From: Pseudomonas frederiksbergensis
GTDB taxonomy: Bacteria; Pseudomonadota; Gammaproteobacteria; Pseudomonadales; Pseudomonadaceae
Length of the DNA: 64,000 bases
Reading direction: 5' to 3'
NCBI RefSeq assembly: GCF_900105495.1
Contig: NZ_FNTF01000001.1
Coordinates: 1 to 64,000, forward strand
In this document: piece after piece, positions 1-9,479 of the stretch
Layout: each line of letters starts with the position of its first letter
How positions within the stretch are numbered: the stretch's first letter is position 1
The notes under the pieces: generated by a model
What the model saw: the letters and a program-made list of their open reading frames with translations, nothing else
Told to the model about the DNA's origin: nothing
Databases searched by the model: none
Made by a program: the position numbers and the translations under genes

Positions 1-105
1 GGGAAAATCGTTGGTCACCTTGCCGATGTCGTGGACATTCAGCTCGGCGTTTTCGATGTGCTCGGCCAGGGCCAGCACCTGTTCGCGGGTCAGGGTACGG
101 TTCAT
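1..105 (-). CDS. nahK: NahK, 4-oxalocrotonate decarboxylase, N-terminal 35 residues (cut by window edge)
   Basis: The reverse strand gives an ATG at 105 and an open frame to the window edge whose start (MNRTLTREQVLALAEHIE) is that of the NahK/XylI/DmpH family. The enzyme decarboxylates 2-oxohex-3-enedioate (4-oxalocrotonate) to 2-oxopent-4-enoate in the cytoplasm, in complex with the hydratase NahL. Its start overlaps the nahM stop in an ATGA arrangement, implying translational coupling. Order nahO-nahM-nahK matches known meta-cleavage operons. Only the first 35 codons are visible, but they contain no lesion, unlike nahM next to them. Confidence 0.85.
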   Translation of the reverse strand, partial: MNRTLTREQVLALAEHIENAELNVHDIGKVTNDFP

Positions 106-1121
106 GCGCTCACCTTCTGCTGCTGACGGGCCCGGGCCATGTCCAGGGCGAGGTCTTCGATCATGTCTTCCTGGCCACCGACGGTGCCGCCGGCCCAGTT
201 CGACCAGGATGTCGCGGGCCGACACGCCATATTTCTTCTCGGCCGCTGGGCGAACAGCAGGAACGAGCTGTACACCCCGGCTAGCCAGGTCAGGGGTCGC
301 GGTCGACGCGGATCGGCTGATCCATCATCGGCACCACCAGGTCTCGGCCACGTCCATGATCTTGTACAGGTCGATGCCGGTCTCCACGCCCATGCGTTTG
401 CACACTGCGACGAACACTTCCAGCGGGTGTTGCCGCACCGGCGCCGAGGCCGGCGCACCGAGCCGTCGATGCGCGCGGCACCGGCTTCGATGGCGCCAGC
501 GAGTTGGCGATAGCCATGCCATGTTGTGTGGCCGTGGAAGCCGACTTCGGTGGCCGGGTTCAGCTCGCGCGCAGGAGGCCGATTTTCTCGCTGACTTCAT
601 CAGGCAGCATGTAGCCGCCGAGTCGGTCAGTAGATGCAGTTGGACCATAGCTTTCCATCAGCTGGCCTGCTCCAGGACTTCTCGGCGCTGATCATGTGCG
701 CCATCATCAGGAAGCCGACGGTGTCGACCCCAGCTTGCGCGCCATGCCGATGTGCTGCTCGGAGACATCCGCCTCGGTACAGTGGGTGGCCAGCGAATAG
801 TCGAGACGCCGCAGTCCAGGGCCATCTTCAGGTGGTCGACGGTGCCGATGCCGGGCAGCAGCAGCGCCGAGACTTTGGCCTGCTTGAGCTGCGGGATCAC
901 CGCGCGCAGGTACTCCTCGTCACTGTGGGCCGGAAGCCGTAGTTGATCGAACGACCGCCGAGGCCGTCGCCGTGGGTGATCTCGATCAGCGGCATACCGG
1001 CTTGATCGAGGCCGGTGGCGACCGCGACCATCTGCTCCAGGCTGATCTGGTGGCGCTTGGCGTGCATGCCGTCGCGCAGGCTCATGTCGTGCAGGATGAC
1101 GCTCTTGCCGTGCAAATTCAT
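102..1121 (-). pseudogene. nahM: NahM, 4-hydroxy-2-oxovalerate aldolase, multiply frameshifted
   Basis: Reading the reverse strand from the ATG at 1121 gives the family start ([20 protein letters not shown]), but the frame is lost near 930 and again every 50-150 bases. Recognisable segments continue in all three frames: the [19 protein letters not shown] block near 800-880, PLEVFVAVCKRMGVETG near 390-430, and GGQEDMIEDLALDMARARQ just before the stop at 102. I count roughly a dozen or more single-base losses and no clear gains, mostly in runs such as GGG or CC. The product would cleave 4-hydroxy-2-oxovalerate to pyruvate and acetaldehyde, channelled to NahO. The one-sided error pattern at a sequence end suggests poor sequence quality rather than real decay. 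Confidence 0.85.
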
Positions 1122-1132
1122 GGTGCTACTCC

Positions 1133-2055
1133 TCAAGCCAGCGCGATGTCGCGACGCGGCAGTTGAATGGTGCCGGCGGCGATTTCCTCGGCGAACATCT
1201 CGCCGGTACGCAGCGCGGCGGCGGTCATGATGTCGAGGTTGCCGGCGTACTTGGGCAGGTAGTCGCCCAGGCCTTCGACTTCCATGAAGATCGACACGCG
1301 GTTGCCGTCGAACACCGGGCCGTTCTTCAGGCGGTAGCCGGGCACGTATTTCTGCACCTCGGCGATCATCGCGTGAACCGAAGCGGTGATCGCAGCCTGG
1401 TCCGGCTCGCTGTCGGTCAGGCAGTGGATGGTGTCGCGCATCATCAGCGGCGGCTCGGCCGGGTTGATGACGATGATCGCCTTGCCTTCCCTGGCGCCGC
1501 CGACCTGCTCGATGGCGCCGGCGGTGGTGCGGGTGAACTCGTCGATGTTCTTGCGCGTGCCCGGGCCGACCGAGCGCGAGGAGACGGTGGCGACGATCTC
1601 GGCGTAGGCCACCGGCTGCACGCGGGACACCGCGGCGACATGGGGATGGTGGCCTGGCCGCCGCAGGTGACCATGTTGACGTTCATTTCCAGGCGGCCGA
1701 CATGCTGCTTGAGGTTGACCGGCGGCACGCAGTAGGGGCCGATGGCCGCCGGGGTCAGGTCGACCATCAGCACGCCAAGCGCGTTGAGCTTGCGGCTATT
1801 CTCGGCATGCACATAGGCCGAGGTGGCGTCGAAGGCGATGCGGATGTCGTCGTCCAGCACGTGCGGGAGCAGGCCGTCGACGCCTTCGGCTGTGGTCTTC
1901 ATGCCGAAATCGCGGGCGCGTTTGAGGCCGTCGGAGTTGGGGTCGATGCCGACCATCCACACCGGCTCAATCCACTCGGAACGGAGCATCTTCATCACCA
2001 GATCGGTACCGATATTGCCGGGGCCTATGATGGCCGCCTTGAGTTTCTTGCTCAT
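1133..2055 (-). pseudogene. nahO: NahO, acylating acetaldehyde dehydrogenase, one-base frameshift
   Basis: Starts at 2055 ([19 protein letters not shown], an NAD-binding GPGNIG turn) and keeps the catalytic-cysteine segment [11 protein letters not shown] near residue 132. At about 1636 the frame shifts: the protein should continue through [20 protein letters not shown], which is found in another frame to the stop at 1133. The interval is 923 nt, one base short of a multiple of three, so a single deletion explains it. The enzyme oxidises acetaldehyde to acetyl-CoA with NAD and CoA and forms a complex with the aldolase NahM. The lesion lies at the inner edge of the error-rich first 1.64 kb, so it may be a sequencing error. 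Confidence 0.88.
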
Positions 2056-2074
2056 GGGTTTGTCCTCTGTTCGA

Positions 2075-2860
2075 TCAGGTGAAGCGCACGGAGGCGCTGC
2101 CGATGCCGCCGATCTCGACGCGCATGAAGTCGCCGGCCTTGACCGGCTCCAGGGGTACCAGCGAGCCGGAGAGGATCACTTCGCCAGCCTTCAGCGGGAT
2201 ACCGAAGCGGCCCAAGGTGTTGGCCAGCCAGGCCACGCAGTTGACCGGCGAACCCAGGGCCGCGGCACCGGCGCCGGTGCTGAGCAACTGGCCGTTCTTC
2301 TCCACCAGCATGCCGCAGGTAACCAGGTCGACCTGGCGTGGCGACACTGCCGTGTCGCCGAGCACGAACAGGCCGCAGGATGCATTGTCCGCTACTGTGT
2401 CTTCGATCTTGATTTTCCAGTCGCGGATGCGCGAATCGACGATCTCGAAACAGGGCATCACGCACTCGGTGGCGGCCAGCACGTCGGCGTTGGTCACGCC
2501 GGGGCCGATCAGGTCCTTCTTGAGGATGAAGGCGATTTCGCCCTCGGCCTTGGGCTGCATCAGCCGCTGGCTGATCGGCACGGCCTCGCCGCTGTTGAAC
2601 ACCATGGCATCGGTCAGGTAGCCGAAGTCTGGCTGATACACGCCGAGCATGTTCTGCACCGCCTTGCTGGTGACGCCGATCTTCTTGCCGATGATCTTCT
2701 CGCCGGCGGCCAGCCGGCGTTCGAGCATGCGCAGGGAAATGTGGTAGGCGTCGTCGATGCCGATGGCGAAACCGCGCTCGGTCAGCGGGCTGACCGCTTC
2801 ACGGTTGAGCATCGCCTGATACAGCTCGTCGCCGAGCTCGTTGATCAATATCTGGTCCAT
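2075..2860 (-). CDS. nahL: NahL, 2-oxopent-4-enoate hydratase
   Basis: 261 residues from the ATG at 2860 ([13 protein letters not shown]), the usual length for DmpE/XylJ/NahL. A longer upstream frame exists but only shadows nahN. The enzyme adds water to 2-hydroxypenta-2,4-dienoate to give 4-hydroxy-2-oxovalerate, in the cytoplasm and in complex with NahK. Metal-ligand segments typical of the fumarylacetoacetate-hydrolase-like family are present ([14 protein letters not shown] and the [15 protein letters not shown] region). It lies between nahN (12 bp upstream) and nahO (20 bp downstream) in one transcript. The frame is intact, in contrast to nahO and nahM. Confidence 0.93.
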   Translation of the reverse strand: MDQILINELGDELYQAMLNREAVSPLTERGFAIGIDDAYHISLRMLERRLAAGEKIIGKKIGVTSKAVQNMLGVYQPDFGYLTDAMVFNSGEAVPISQRLMQPKAEGEIAFILKKDLIGPGVTNADVLAATECVMPCFEIVDSRIRDWKIKIEDTVADNASCGLFVLGDTAVSPRQVDLVTCGMLVEKNGQLLSTGAGAAALGSPVNCVAWLANTLGRFGIPLKAGEVILSGSLVPLEPVKAGDFMRVEIGGIGSASVRFT

Positions 2861-2871
2861 GCTTGTCTCTC

Positions 2872-3753
2872 TCAGGAAAGGGGGGCGGCCTCGGCGAGGA
2901 AATCCTCGACCAGGCGGGCGAAACGCTCGGCGTGTTCGATCTGGGTCCAGTGGCCACACTGGTCGAAGACGTGTAGCTGGGCGTTGGGAATCCACTGCGC
3001 TAGGGTCAGCGAAGCCTGCAGCGGGATGATCTGGTCTTCGCGGCCATGCACCACCAGGGTCGGGTGGGGCAACGCGCGGATCGCCCGCTCGTCGCTGCAC
3101 AGCTCCTCGATCCATCGCTGGCGCGGGGCCGGGAACATGGCGGCGAAGGATTCCTGGAAGCCCGGGCGTATGCTGGCCTGGTAACGCAGTTCGGCCAGGT
3201 CTTCGCTGACCAGGCCGCGATCGAAGGCGAACAGGTCGAGCAGCGCGCGCATATTAGCTAGCGATGGCCTGTAGCCCCAGGCTGCGTCCAGCCCCGACGT
3301 GAGCTCGAAGGGCACGCCGACGCTGCCCATCAGCACCAGCCGGCGCACCCGCTCGGGGTGACGCACGGCCAGGGCCAAGGCGATGGCGCCGCCGAAGGAA
3401 TTGCCGACCAGGTCGGCCTGGGCGATGCCCTGGGCATCCAGCACGCCGAGGGCATGCAGCACCCAGGTGTCGAGGCTGTAGTGAGCATCTGCCGGGCGCT
3501 CGCTGTAACCGAAGCCGAGCATGTCCGGGGCGAGCACCCGGTGATTCTGGGCCAGCTGCGGCATGACCAGGCGCCAGTTGGCCCAGGCGGTGACGCCAGG
3601 GCCGGAGCCGTGGATCAGCAGCAGCGGAAAGCCGCTGCCCTGCTCCAGCAAGTTGGTGCGCCAGCCTGCGGCGAGGATCTCGCGACCCAGCTCGGGGCTA
3701 GGTTCCGGAGCCTGCTCCGCTGCTTGCGGGGGTGCCTTCAGGGATGCAGTCAT
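2872..3753 (-). CDS. nahN: NahN, 2-hydroxymuconic semialdehyde hydrolase
   Basis: 293 residues, alpha/beta-hydrolase fold. Visible features are the oxyanion segment LLIHGSGPGVTAW, the nucleophile elbow VGNSFGG (serine), a late aspartate in GREDQIIP and the catalytic histidine in QCGHWTQIEH. The enzyme hydrolyses the ring-cleavage product 2-hydroxymuconic semialdehyde (or its methyl derivative) to 2-oxopent-4-enoate and formate or acetate: the hydrolytic branch of meta-cleavage. It is slightly longer at the N-terminus than XylF/DmpD; the start at 3753 lies 8 bp after the nahI stop at 3761. Gene order nahI-nahN-nahL is the standard one. Confidence 0.92.
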   Translation of the reverse strand: MTASLKAPPQAAEQAPEPSPELGREILAAGWRTNLLEQGSGFPLLLIHGSGPGVTAWANWRLVMPQLAQNHRVLAPDMLGFGYSERPADAHYSLDTWVLHALGVLDAQGIAQADLVGNSFGGAIALALAVRHPERVRRLVLMGSVGVPFELTSGLDAAWGYRPSLANMRALLDLFAFDRGLVSEDLAELRYQASIRPGFQESFAAMFPAPRQRWIEELCSDERAIRALPHPTLVVHGREDQIIPLQASLTLAQWIPNAQLHVFDQCGHWTQIEHAERFARLVEDFLAEAAPLS

Positions 3754-3760
3754 GGCCGCC

Positions 3761-5221
3761 TCAGAGTTTCACGCAGATGTTTTTCAGCTCGGTGTAGAAC
3801 TCCAGCGAGTGCACACCCCCTTCGCGGCCGATGCCCGACTGCTTGCTGCCGCCGAAGGCGGTGCGTAGATCGCGGAGGAACCAGCTGTTGACCCAGACGA
3901 TGCCGGCCTCGATCTGCCCGGCGACGCGGTGGGCGCGCGAGCTGCTCTCGGTCCAGATCGCCGACGCCAGGCCATAGGGCAGGCTGTTGGCCAGTTCGAT
4001 GGCCTCCTCTTCCGTATCGAACGGGCGGATATGGCAGCAGGGGCCGAAGATTTCCTCGGTGACCACCGCCGAATTGTCGGAGAGGCCAGTCCAGATAGTC
4101 GGCTGCACCCAGGCGCCGCCGGCCAGGTGCGCCGGCATCTCCGGCACGCCGCCGCCGGTGACAACGGTGGCGCCGTCATCGACTGCCTGCTGGTAATAGC
4201 TGAGGACTTTTTCGCGGTGCTTGAGGCTGACCAGCGGGCCGAAGTTGCTGCTGGCGTCGTCCGGCGGCCCGATCACCAGGCTTTCGGCACCGGCCTTGAG
4301 TCGGGCGACGAACGCGTCGAAGATCGGCCGCTCGATATACAGTCGCTCGGTACCGAGGCAGACCTGGCCGCAGTTGGCGAAGGCCGAGCGCAGGGTGCCC
4401 TCGATGGCCTTGTCCATATCGCAGTCGGCGAACACGATGCCGGCGTTCTTCCCGCCCAGTTCCAGCGACACCTGGCGCACGCCCTTGGCCGCAGCGCGCA
4501 TGATGGTTTCGCCGGTGCCGGTCTCACCGGTGAAGGTGTAGGCGTCGACGTCCGAGTGCTCGGTGAGGAAGGCCCCGGCCGAATCGCCGCCGAAGCCATG
4601 CACCACGTTGTACACGCCCGCCGGTACGCCGGCGGCCTGCATCACCTCGCCGAGCAGGGTGGCGGTCAGCGGAGTTTCCTCGGATGGCTTGACCACCACG
4701 CAGTTGCCGCAGGCCAGGGCCGGTCCGACTTTCCAGGTCATCAGCAGCAGCGGCAGGTTCCACGGGCTGATGACCCCGATCACCCCCTTGGGCCGGCGCA
4801 CGCCGTAGTTGAGCGCACCGGCGCCATCCGGGGTGGCCATCTCGAAGGCTTCGTTGGCGACATTCTTCAGCAGGTCGGCGAACACCTTGAAATTGGCCGC
4901 CCCACGCGGGATGTCGATATGGCTGGCCAGGGATTTTGGCTTTCCGGTGTCGAGGCATTCGGCCTCGAGAAACTCGTCGAAACGGGCCGTGATGCCATCG
5001 GCCACGCGATGCAGAATGTCAGCGCGCTCGGCCACCGTCATCTTCCCCCAGGGCCCCTTGAGCGCGGCACGGGCAGCTTTGACCGCAGCGTCGACCTCGG
5101 CGCGGCCGGCCTCGTGGACGCGGCCGATCACCTGGCCATTGACCGGGTTGATGTCCTCGAAGGTGCGGCCGCTGGCCGAGCCGACAAAGGCACCGTTAAT
5201 GAAATGCTTGATCTCTTTCAT
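3761..5221 (-). CDS. nahI: NahI, 2-hydroxymuconic semialdehyde dehydrogenase
   Basis: 486 residues, aldehyde dehydrogenase superfamily, family length. The general base is Glu254 in LELGGKN and the nucleophile is Cys288 in NCGQVCLGTE; the NAD-site segment ISPWNLPLLL lies near residue 151. It oxidises 2-hydroxymuconic semialdehyde to 4-oxalocrotonate with NAD, opening the oxalocrotonate branch that continues through NahJ and NahK. The start at 5221 (MKEIKHFINGAFV) is the family start. It lies 35 bp downstream of nahH in the same operon. No lesion is seen. Confidence 0.94.
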   Translation of the reverse strand: MKEIKHFINGAFVGSASGRTFEDINPVNGQVIGRVHEAGRAEVDAAVKAARAALKGPWGKMTVAERADILHRVADGITARFDEFLEAECLDTGKPKSLASHIDIPRGAANFKVFADLLKNVANEAFEMATPDGAGALNYGVRRPKGVIGVISPWNLPLLLMTWKVGPALACGNCVVVKPSEETPLTATLLGEVMQAAGVPAGVYNVVHGFGGDSAGAFLTEHSDVDAYTFTGETGTGETIMRAAAKGVRQVSLELGGKNAGIVFADCDMDKAIEGTLRSAFANCGQVCLGTERLYIERPIFDAFVARLKAGAESLVIGPPDDASSNFGPLVSLKHREKVLSYYQQAVDDGATVVTGGGVPEMPAHLAGGAWVQPTIWTGLSDNSAVVTEEIFGPCCHIRPFDTEEEAIELANSLPYGLASAIWTESSSRAHRVAGQIEAGIVWVNSWFLRDLRTAFGGSKQSGIGREGGVHSLEFYTELKNICVKL

Positions 5222-5255
5222 CTGCGTAATCTCTGCAATAAGTCGAGCTGGGCCT

Positions 5256-6179
5256 TTAGGTCATAACGGTCATGAATCGTTCGTTGAGCACCCGGTCGTG
5301 ATAGAAGATCGCCTTGCCCACATCCTTGGCCAACCAAGTCACCGGCTTGTGATCCGGATAGTTGTAGTTCCCGCCGCAGAACACCTCGCAGCGGTTGCCG
5401 GACGGGTCGAAGAAATAAATGGTCTTGCCGTGGGTCAGGCCGTGCCTGGTCGGGCCGATATCGATCGAGGTGTCGGTCATGCTGATCAGGTCGGCAGCGC
5501 GCAACACGTCCTCCCAGGTATCGAGGAGGAATGAGGCATGATGGAACTTACCCTTCTCCGCATGCTGGATAAAAGCCACATCGTGGGCCTTGGTCGACAA
5601 GCTTAGAAACTGTGCTAGGCGTATACCCTCGGCATCGACCACTTGCTCGGCCAGGTAAAAGCCGAGTACCTCGGTAAACAACTCATAAGTGGCTTGTAGT
5701 TCATCACCATACAGCAGGCAATGATCGAAACGCACCGCCGACATACCTTTCAGATCGCGTGGCCAGGCTTCGGGATTGACCTCATTCACACCCCATTTGC
5801 CAGTGTATTCCTTGTCAGCATACAACTCGAAGTGATGCCCTGAGGGGGCTTGGAAGCGCACACGCCGACCGCAACTATTGAGCTCCCCCGCCGGTACCTG
5901 TTCGACGGAACAGCCATGTGCCTGCAGATCCTGCTCAAGTTGCTGGAGAGACACCTCATCTACCACCTTGAAACCCATGAAATCCATACCTGGCTCATCA
6001 GCTTCGCGTAGCACTACAGAAAATTTGTCAACCTCACTCCAGGCCTTCAGATAGACACGGCCCTGGTCGTCACGATCCATCTCGATCAGGCCCAACAATT
6101 CGATGTAGTGTTCCAACGCCTTACCCATGTCCAGTACACGCAGTTGCACGTGCCCTGGGCGCATTACACCTTTCTTCAT
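5256..6179 (-). CDS. nahH: NahH, catechol 2,3-dioxygenase
   Basis: 307 residues, the exact usual length of NahH/XylE. The Fe(II) ligands are in register: His153 (FDHCLLYG), His214 (KFHHASF) and Glu265 (GNRCEVF). This extradiol dioxygenase opens catechol between C2 and C3 to the yellow 2-hydroxymuconic semialdehyde. Two repeated vicinal-oxygen-chelate domains are visible, with metal sites only in the C-terminal one, as expected. nahT, 20 bp upstream, encodes the ferredoxin that re-reduces the iron when the enzyme is oxidised. Intact. Confidence 0.96.
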   Translation of the reverse strand: MKKGVMRPGHVQLRVLDMGKALEHYIELLGLIEMDRDDQGRVYLKAWSEVDKFSVVLREADEPGMDFMGFKVVDEVSLQQLEQDLQAHGCSVEQVPAGELNSCGRRVRFQAPSGHHFELYADKEYTGKWGVNEVNPEAWPRDLKGMSAVRFDHCLLYGDELQATYELFTEVLGFYLAEQVVDAEGIRLAQFLSLSTKAHDVAFIQHAEKGKFHHASFLLDTWEDVLRAADLISMTDTSIDIGPTRHGLTHGKTIYFFDPSGNRCEVFCGGNYNYPDHKPVTWLAKDVGKAIFYHDRVLNERFMTVMT

Positions 6180-6199
6180 GACATCACCTATTCTCTTTA

Positions 6200-6517
6200 T
6201 TATTGTGGATCGACCGTGTTTTCACTGCCAGGCTTTGAATAACGCTCGATACATAGATCGCTCCGGGCAAACAGTCGGCAGGCCAAGGCGTAGCCTTGTT
6301 CGCGGGCTTCTACCGGCAGGTGCTTGCAGCTCACACGCCCGCACTCGTAGTCACCGGCAAGAACCCTCACCTTGCACAAGCCACAACCGCCACCACGACA
6401 GCCCACTGGTAAGCATTGCTTACCCTGCGTCTCCATTGCACTTAACACTGATTGCAGCGGCTGACAGGCAAATCGCTCTCCGCCAGGCTGCACAGTGATT
6501 TCAAAGGCCTCTGACAT
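6200..6517 (-). CDS. nahT: NahT, plant-type 2Fe-2S ferredoxin for catechol dioxygenase reactivation
   Basis: 105 residues with the cluster motif CRGGGCGLC (three cysteines) and a late cysteine in YALACRLF. This is the XylT/NahT class of small ferredoxins that reduce the oxidised Fe(III) of catechol 2,3-dioxygenase. A good ribosome site (GGAGG) stands upstream of the start at 6517. It directly precedes nahH. The unusual feature is its upstream neighbour: instead of being close to nahG it is separated by about 500 bp of gene remnants. Confidence 0.93.
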   Translation of the reverse strand: MSEAFEITVQPGGERFACQPLQSVLSAMETQGKQCLPVGCRGGGCGLCKVRVLAGDYECGRVSCKHLPVEAREQGYALACRLFARSDLCIERYSKPGSENTVDPQ

Positions 6518-6534
6518 ATCTTCCTCCGTTCAAC

Positions 6535-6722
6535 CAAGGCAGAGCCGGAGTAGCTTCACTTTGGGCCGCGACGGTGCCGATGTAGGACATCAAAAGACAA
6601 ATCTTGATCGGTTCGGCCGCCTTGACCGCCCTCGCCAGTGAAATGCTGAGGGCCAATGCCAGAGCACTGACGGTGAAGGTGGAACGGAACGAGCAAGGCA
6701 TCTTGTTACTGTTGTGCATTGT
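6535..6722 (-). pseudogene. N-terminal remnant, probably an ABC-transporter substrate-binding protein
   Basis: The reverse strand shows a start followed by a clear signal peptide (hydrophobic TVSALALALSISLA) and a mature start AEPIKICLLMSYIGT. This resembles periplasmic binding proteins of the amide/urea/branched-chain amino acid class, where IKIGxLxSxTG is usual. The similarity is lost after about 55 residues, before the nahT ribosome site. It sits between nahG and nahT with a porin remnant on its other side. The family assignment rests on a short segment and is tentative; that it is a fragment is clear. Confidence 0.45.
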
Positions 6723-6761
6723 CACGTCCAGCGGCGCTCAGCGGCGCAGCATGCAAGGAAA

Positions 6762-7009
6762 CTATATTAGGTTTAGGATGCGGTTGTGGTATCGGCCCAC
6801 TGACGCTAGGGCCGGTAGGCCGCCCATGCTTAGAAGCTTCCACGTGTAGTTAAAGATCAAGCGGTTCTCATCGACGTCAGCCTGGTGGTTGGAACCCGTA
6901 GTGACATTCCACTCCTGACGCTCAGCCCCTTAAGCGAGCCCCTCTCCACCACATAGCCGACGTCCAGGACGCAATCGAATTGTTTGCCCTCGAATCCGCG
7001 ACCGTTATC
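6762..7009 (-). pseudogene. C-terminal remnant of an OprD-family outer-membrane porin, frameshifted
   Basis: Reverse-strand residues DVGYVVERGSLKGLSVR followed, after a one-base frame change near 6905, by QADVDENRLIFNYTWKLL match the last beta strands of Pseudomonas OprD/BenF-type specific porins. Nothing of the other roughly 350 residues is present, because nahG ends at 7017 just before it. Together with the adjacent binding-protein fragment it looks like the scar of a transport-gene pair once joined to the salicylate operon. It cannot make a functional porin. Confidence 0.6.
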
Positions 7010-7016
7010 AACGTTG

Positions 7017-8321
7017 TCACCCTTGACGTAGCACACCCCGGCTACCATTTTCCCAACCCAGGCGCGCACGTGCCTCGGCCAGGTCGGCGTCGAGGTCGTG
7101 GCTCCACAGCCAGTCGAAGCGGGTCGCCAGGTTTTCCCCCAGCAGATGCTCGTTCGCACCTACGACGGGGTCGCGAAACTCGTATAACTCGCCGGTCTCC
7201 CGGGAGGTTCGCTGCACGCGACAGGCACGAGGGCGGCGCAGGTCGTCGTAGGCTTCAAGCAGCTCGGCGAGGTTGTCTGCATCGACTTGGGTATCGCCCA
7301 ACAGGCGGGCGAGGAAGTAGGCGTCCTCAAGTCCTTGGGCGGCACCGGCGCCTTGGTGCGGCAGCATGGCGTGAGCTGCGTCGCCGATCAGGACGACCCG
7401 CCCGTGCACGTAGCCCGGCAGCTCCGCCAGGTCGTGCAGTGCCCAGAGAGTTGGTGCCGGGATGCACTCCAGCAGGGTGCGCGCGGCATCACCCCAACCC
7501 GCGAAGGCATCGAGCATCTCTCGCTGGCTCACATCGCGCACCCAAGGGGCATCCGCGGGCCAGTTCGGCTTCGGCTCACTACGGTCGGAAATGAAGGCCA
7601 CAACGTTGATGAGGCGGCCATTCCTCACCGGAAAAGTGAGGATATGGCCGTCAAGCCCTAGGTACATCTGCGGTACGTCCACCAAGTGCTCGTCGATGCC
7701 CTGGGCTCGATAGGCTTCGCGCAGGTGTAGGCTGTCGACCATCCCCCGATAGGCACAGGTGCCGCTGAAGCGCGGTACCTGTGGGGCCAGCCCCTGACCT
7801 TCCAGCACATGACTACGCAGCGCTGACTTGATTCCGTCGGCACCGATTAGAAGGTCACAGCGGTGCTCTGTGCCGTCGGCGAATAGCACTTGCACTTCGC
7901 CCCCCTTTTGCTCGACCTGTGTGGCGCGCTTCCTGAATTGGGCGATACCTTTTGGGAGGTGATTTACTAGGGCATCGAGGAAATCCGCCCGGTGTACCGA
8001 GGACTGGCCCACGCCCGGAGCGATGGTCGCTCCCAGATAGCTGGCATCCCTGCCGCGCCGCCACTCGAACCACACGTCCTCCCAGGGCTCCGAGGTACGG
8101 TCGGCGACCTGCAAGTAGGCCTCGCCCAAGCCTAGGCCGACAATGGCGCGCACCGCGTTGGGGCCAAAGGAAACTCCTGCACCGACCTCACCAAAAGCCG
8201 GCGCGCACTCGAACAGCTGTACTTGGAGATGGGAGTAGCGACAGAGCTCCAGAGCCAAGGCAACGCCGGAAATCCCGCCGCCGATGATACCGATGCGCAA
8301 GCCAGGTTTATTGTTTTTCAT
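7017..8321 (-). CDS. nahG: NahG, salicylate 1-hydroxylase (salicylate 1-monooxygenase)
   Basis: 434 residues from the ATG at 8321 (MKNNKPGLRIGIIGGG); an upstream in-frame ATG at 8393 would add 24 unlikely residues. Class A flavoprotein monooxygenase with the dinucleotide fold GIIGGGISG (residues 11-19), the DG motif LIGADGIKS (about 158-166) and the GD motif VLIGDAAHAMLPHQGAG (about 310-326). It decarboxylates and hydroxylates salicylate to catechol with NADH and O2 and is the first gene of the lower operon. It reads away from nahR, so the shared 150-bp spacer should carry the salicylate-responsive promoter. Very close to the NAH7 protein from memory. Confidence 0.96.
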   Translation of the reverse strand: MKNNKPGLRIGIIGGGISGVALALELCRYSHLQVQLFECAPAFGEVGAGVSFGPNAVRAIVGLGLGEAYLQVADRTSEPWEDVWFEWRRGRDASYLGATIAPGVGQSSVHRADFLDALVNHLPKGIAQFRKRATQVEQKGGEVQVLFADGTEHRCDLLIGADGIKSALRSHVLEGQGLAPQVPRFSGTCAYRGMVDSLHLREAYRAQGIDEHLVDVPQMYLGLDGHILTFPVRNGRLINVVAFISDRSEPKPNWPADAPWVRDVSQREMLDAFAGWGDAARTLLECIPAPTLWALHDLAELPGYVHGRVVLIGDAAHAMLPHQGAGAAQGLEDAYFLARLLGDTQVDADNLAELLEAYDDLRRPRACRVQRTSRETGELYEFRDPVVGANEHLLGENLATRFDWLWSHDLDADLAEARARLGWENGSRGVLRQG

Positions 8322-8472
8322 GCTGGTACTCATGATGGTTTTACAGTTGACTGTTAATAACCATAACGGAGTAAAGAATATTGATAAAGACACCGACCAC
8401 TATACAATATATTATAAGCGTGAATATTGCTGCCTGCCAGGCGGGACGCCGGCATAACCCGAGCGAGGCTCC
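8322..8472. promoter_or_regulatory. Divergent nahG/nahR control region with a NahR-type site
   Basis: AT-rich 151-bp spacer. On the reverse strand ATTCACGCTTAT (8425 down to 8414) begins 104 bases before the nahG start. A comparable ATTCAC element (53846-53860) begins 101 bases before nahAa. NahR is known to bind such sites upstream of both nah and sal promoters. The nahR start (ATG 8473) follows CGAGCGAGGCTCC. The exact -35/-10 boxes and start points are not resolved by eye. Confidence 0.6.
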
Positions 8473-9375
8473 ATGGAACTGCGTGATCTGGATTTAAACC
8501 TGCTGGTGGTGTTCAACGAGCTGCTGGTCTGCAGACGCGTCTCTATCGTTGCCGAGAACCTGGGCCTGACCCAGCCTGCTGTCAGCAATGCGCTGAAACG
8601 CCTGCGCACAGCGCTACAGGACCAACTTTTCGTGCGCACCTACCAGGGTATGGAACCCACACCCTACGCCGCGAACTTGGCCGAGCCCGTCGCCTTGGCC
8701 ATGCACGCCCTGCGCGAAGCCCTGCAGCACCATGAGCGCTTCGATCCGCTGACCAGCGAGCGTACTTTCACCCTGGCCATGACCGACATCGGCGAGATCT
8801 ACTTCATGCCGCGGCTGATGGATGCGATTACTCTTCAAGCCCCCAATTGCGCGATCAGCACCGTGCGCGACAGTTCGATGAGCCTGATGCAAGCCTTGCA
8901 GAACGGCACAGTGGACCTAGCCGTGGGCCTGCTGCCCAACCTGCAGACTGGCTTCTTCCAGCGCCGGCTGCTCCACAATCACTACGTGTGCCTGTGTCGC
9001 AAGGACCATCCGGCCACCCGCGAACCCCTGACTCTTGAGCGCTTCTGTTCCTATGGCCACGTGCGTGTCATCGCCGCTGGCACAGGCCACGGCGAGGTGG
9101 ACACATACTTGACGAAGGCCGGCATCCGGCGCGACATCCGCCTGGAGGTGCCGCACTTCGTCGCCGTTGGCCACATACTCCAGCGCACCGAGCTGCTCGC
9201 CACTGTGCCGATACGTTTCGCCGACTGCTGCGTAGAGCCCTTCGGTCTGAGCGTCTTGCCGCACCCAGTCGCCTTGCCGGAAATCGCCATCAACATGTTC
9301 TGGCATGCGAAATACCACCAGGACCTCGCCAATATCTGGTTGCGGCAACTGATGTTCGACCTGTTTTCTGATTGA
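8473..9375 (+). CDS. nahR: NahR, LysR-type activator responding to salicylate
   Basis: 300 residues, the exact NahR length. The N-terminal winged helix-turn-helix is clear (SIVAENLGLTQPAVSNALKR, about residues 24-43), followed by the LysR effector-binding domain. NahR binds upstream of both the nah (upper) and sal (lower) promoters and activates them with salicylate. Divergent placement next to nahG is the classic arrangement and usually allows self-regulation. The frame is intact; what follows it (from 9450) is transposon debris. Confidence 0.95.
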   Translation: MELRDLDLNLLVVFNELLVCRRVSIVAENLGLTQPAVSNALKRLRTALQDQLFVRTYQGMEPTPYAANLAEPVALAMHALREALQHHERFDPLTSERTFTLAMTDIGEIYFMPRLMDAITLQAPNCAISTVRDSSMSLMQALQNGTVDLAVGLLPNLQTGFFQRRLLHNHYVCLCRKDHPATREPLTLERFCSYGHVRVIAAGTGHGEVDTYLTKAGIRRDIRLEVPHFVAVGHILQRTELLATVPIRFADCCVEPFGLSVLPHPVALPEIAINMFWHAKYHQDLANIWLRQLMFDLFSD

Positions 9376-9479
9376 GAAGAAATCCGAGCTGATCAATACG
9401 GTCGACAGTGATCTTACGCAGCCCGCTTGCACCTGGCTACGGGGCTGTTAGCATGTCCAGCGCACTGAAGAAAACAGTG

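Noticed and set aside
1823..5266. Long open frames on the forward strand opposite the lower operon (for example 1823-3184 and 3929-5266)
   Set aside because: They mirror well-recognised enzyme genes on the other strand in GC-rich codon-biased DNA and have no recognisable protein sequence.
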